A stretch of DNA of 64,000 nucleotides from Rotaria socialis (lineage: Eukaryota > Rotifera > Eurotatoria > Philodinida > Philodinidae). The number at the start of each line of letters is the position of its first letter. Within the stretch, counting starts at the first letter, position 1. Under the pieces are notes generated by a model. That model saw only the letters and a list, made by a program, of their open reading frames with translations. It had not been told where the DNA came from and ran no database searches. Where the stretch lies: positions 1-64,000 of the forward strand of contig CAJNYU010002424.1 of the NCBI GenBank assembly GCA_905331475.1, read 5' to 3'. The translations under genes were made by a program, and so were the position numbers. Of the stretch, positions 60,869 through 64,000 are shown in pieces.

Positions 60869-62070
60869 AATGAAGTTTATGTTGTTATGAATGTATAGTA
60901 TATGGATCGTTCCAATGAATTGTCAATGTACGGACTATTTCTTTTTTTTTTGTATGTGTGGTTTGATCAAAATGATAGGCAAGAAAGATGAGACTCAAAG
61001 AGAACTGACGAAAAGAAAAAAAAGAAAAATTTTCTCGTTGCTTATTTTTTATTCTCTTCAATATATTGAAAAAAAGAGAAATGATCGAATAGGTGCATTC
61101 GGTCTATTGAAAAATGAGAGTTAACGTAGAACTTTGCTATTTTAGTAGTTTAATAGAAAGAGAAAGAGAGAGAGAAAAAAAAAGAAAGAATTCTTTATCA
61201 TAATATGAAACAATAAACCGTAAGTAATATTTAGAAGATATTTGTCTTGAGACAAGTTGATGTTGTTATTTATTGTCAGTTGCTTTTCTTTTATTTTCTT
61301 TGTCTTGGCCATCGACATCATCTTTCCGTATCCTATTAATGTTTACAGCTGCTAAATAAAGAACTAACGAAACAAACAAGTGTATGCCTGTTAGACAATG
61401 CAATCATGCAAGCAAGCAGTATTTTTCTGAAGGTCAGTTCAGGAAAGATTGATAATGTTGGAAAGAGAAAACGGCGTATACAATTACATGGTACACTACA
61501 TTTATATGCATATTGATACAAGTTATGATTTCATTGTCTAATAGAAAAACGAAAGCAACATCCAAAATCTATTACATCTAGAAACCAATCAATTTGATTG
61601 GACGTTGATGTTTCATTTCGCGATCGTTATTATTCATTCATTATAATTATAAGATTCAATCCGTAATTGAAACTAAGAATGTCATATTTGCAATCAAATG
61701 AAACTTTTCTATGCTTGACATATAAGAGTAATTATTAGTGTAGCAAGTGTTTGTTTCCCCTTTTAGCCAAGATAAAATATCAATTTTGTTCTTTTTCTAT
61801 TTCTGCGTTTGATCTTCACATATTTTAAGTCTCGTGTACAAGTTAACCGTTATTTTCATCGAAACCATTGATTTCTTTTGCAAACAGTTTTCTCGGAACC
61901 GTTAATATGAATGATGCATTTCTAGATTGATAAACAGCTGTTTACACCTGTACATATTGTCCATGAGACAGATGATTACTATTTAACAGTAAATTTATGC
62001 AACGATATTGTCAATGACGGTTAATAAAAGAATACATACATATAACTGCTTGATTCGTAGAAGAAGTATT
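60869..62070. other. intergenic between two unrecognised minus-strand genes
   Basis: AT-rich with a (GA)-rich tract at about 61157-61189 and no supported coding frame. Confidence 0.5.
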
Positions 62071-63940
62071 TTATAAAGATTGTAAAGATGATATTCTTGG
62101 AACAGTTGCATCGGATGAAACATAGTGATGACGTGTTTTTGAAGATCTCGATGGGCGATATTTAATTTGTGAAATATAAACATCAAATGTATTTAAAAAT
62201 TCATCAAATGAATTTTCGTTTCCATTTGAATTGATATAAGCATCAACGAATTCATGTAACTTTTTACAAATATCAAAACGCCAATGATATTCAAATGAAT
62301 GCGGTAGACTAATGAATATATGTTTTAAATGTGCTTCTATTTTTTTAATTAATACTTCATCGAATCGTCTTCTATAGTCAACTTTATAGACTTGTGCTTC
62401 AATTGAACGAATACATTCGATTATTTGTTTTTCAATGAATGCATGATCTAATAAACGTTGTAAATCTTTGATTAAATGTCGATAGGCGACTTGACTTATT
62501 TGTTTCATTTCCATATATCGGTTTAAAATTAGTGGAGAAGAATTATCTAAATGCGACAAAATTGATTGATAGGAGTAACTTGAAGAAAACAAGAATGCTG
62601 AAATAGTTTGTATTTACTGTAGAGTCGATGCAGATGAGCTAGATCATTGAATAGCTTCATGATTTGTTTTTCGTTGGAATTTCCTTTCTCGTCATTTAAA
62701 TGCCAAAGAGAAATAAAATCTTGCGCTTTCGATAAACGAAATTGTTCTTGATAGACAAAAGTTTTTAATTCTTCACAAATCTTAAGAAAATCATTTTGAT
62801 TTGATGAATTTAAAAGACGTGATTGAAATGTAATTATTTGTGATAGATCCGTTAAATCAATGACCTCTTCAAGAAAATATACTTGTTCTTTTATTTCAAT
62901 CGATTTCTGTAAATCAATGATATTATCATGAAGTAAATCATTTATTTTGTCGAAAAGATCAATGAGAAGTTGATTTTTATTAGTTTGTTGAAATGAAAGT
63001 TGAGAAACGTCTGCTGTACGATAAAGACTATTATAGATATCTTCGAAATTATCTTGTGATAAAGCACCACAACGTTCAAGCTAAAGGATGAGAAAAAAGA
63101 TTACCTTTATTTTTTTTACAATATTAACTTATTTCAACACTAATTACAAAATTATGGTATTATCTCAATAAGTCTTACGTTTCATTATCTTAAAAGTCAG
63201 GAAAATCAAAAAAAAATATATATATATCTTCGGGTTCTTACTTTTAATAATGGATCTCGCATGGATTTATCCACTGTTTTCCCATCCCATTTGAGTCTTT
63301 CTAGCAATTTATCAGTTAAAGTTAATGGATATATACCATAAACTTCTTTTGGTAATAAATCAATAAATTTCTTTATTTGATCAATATCGATTTGTTGTAG
63401 ATGATGAAATTTTTCTAATTGAAACCGATAAGGAATAAGTTCACTGGTGAATAATTCATTTTGTAAAATTTGATATAAAAAATGACGAAAACGATAATTG
63501 AAATTATCCGGTAGTTTATATTCAGAGGTCAATTGTTGAATATAGAATTCCAATTCGATGGCACAAGTAATATCGTGTAATATTAAACGATAAGATTGAA
63601 TTGATTGAAAACCATTTTTATCAAATAGATTTGTTTTACCTTGACTTTTATGAATTTCATCAATGATAAATTTGATCTGCGGTAAAGAAGATTTACCGAC
63701 ACGTGCTAATCGATTGAGTCTATTTTGTATTTCAATTAATGTACCTGTATCAATTTTGTCTTGTTGTTCAAGTTGAATTAAATGTTCGATGACTAGCCGA
63801 ACATGTGAATGATTGTAATCTAAAGTTAACGGCCATGATTGAAGTTTCATTTGAATTTCATGACATTTTTCTATCGAGCAAGAGGAGAATTCGTTCGATA
63901 GAAAATATTCATTTAGTAAATAGTTCACAAACGATTTGTC
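62071..63940 (-). CDS. unrecognised helical protein, 5' part beyond window
   Basis: I do not recognise this gene. Three exons seen (63940-63242, 63080-62618, 62597-62071) encode at least 562 aa; the first begins at an acceptor (TTTTTCGTAG), so more exons lie beyond the right edge. The protein is almost entirely charged and hydrophobic helices (SHVRLVIEHLIQLEQQDKI, LPQIKFIIDEIHKSQ, IIDLQKSIEIKEQVYFLEE), with no Cys/His cluster, membrane segment or nucleotide-binding motif, like scaffold or helical-repeat proteins. The C-terminal ~30 residues are basic and Ser-rich (RPSRSSKTRHHY). The join between the last two exons needs either a 20-nt intron (62598-62617, GTAAAT...TTTCAG), a ~190-nt intron using an upstream GTGAAG donor, or a frame disruption. 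Confidence 0.7.
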
Positions 63941-64000
63941 CTACGAAAAAAAATTTGACTTTGAAATAAAAAATATGGAATCTCAAATTTTACTTGTAAA

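Overview
The window looks like a piece of an AT-rich invertebrate nuclear genome, most likely a bdelloid rotifer. The case rests on: compact genes cut by many short AT-rich GT-AG introns (mostly about 45-70 nt); a cellular RNA-dependent RNA polymerase, a family kept in bdelloids and few other animals; splice-acceptor-like AG sites sitting 0-25 nt before many start codons, as expected where spliced-leader trans-splicing occurs; and a decayed 7TM receptor gene plus several small DNA transposons. Species cannot be fixed from the sequence alone. All exon joins below are my own reading of frame, splice sites and protein-family match; no search was run.

Layout. 1-3.2 kb is non-coding with a ~100-bp MITE and a duplicated GCGGTAA-rich block. 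3.2-7.4 kb (+) carries a ninjurin and a GTP cyclohydrolase I feedback regulatory protein (GFRP) with an acidic tail. 8.5-14.7 kb (-) is an 11-exon RdRP. 14.7-22.5 kb is gene-poor: a hairpin, a second MITE copy, a 7TM receptor pseudogene and a 1.44-kb element with hAT-like ends. 22.5-24.0 kb (-) is a mitochondrial phosphate carrier; 25.4-27.0 kb (+) a Dcp2-like Nudix protein; 28.1-30.6 kb (-) UFSP2; 30.8-36.3 kb (-) an aconitase/iron-regulatory-protein homologue with key catalytic and cluster residues replaced. 36.6-39.0 kb (+) is a MIER-type ELM2-SANT protein. 39-42 kb is non-coding with a long-TIR element that contains an N and a repeated contig end. 42-57.7 kb (+) is a dense run: TBATA-like, UBAP2/UBAP2L-like, eIF4B/4H-like, UNC119 and MORC2-like. 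58.8-64 kb (-) has two genes I do not recognise, the second running off the right edge.

How they fit together. Most genes are single-copy eukaryotic housekeeping genes with no operon logic. RNA handling is well represented: RdRP (small-RNA amplification), Dcp2-like (decapping), eIF4B-like (initiation), UBAP2L-like (RNP granules) and the IRP homologue (iron-linked RNA binding). MORC2-like and MIER-like are chromatin silencing and co-repressor proteins. The points most worth following are the RdRP, the apparently aconitase-dead IRP, the unrecognised genes at the right end (one with a possible 20-nt intron), the antisense coding-like segment inside the UNC119 intron, and the new TIR elements.
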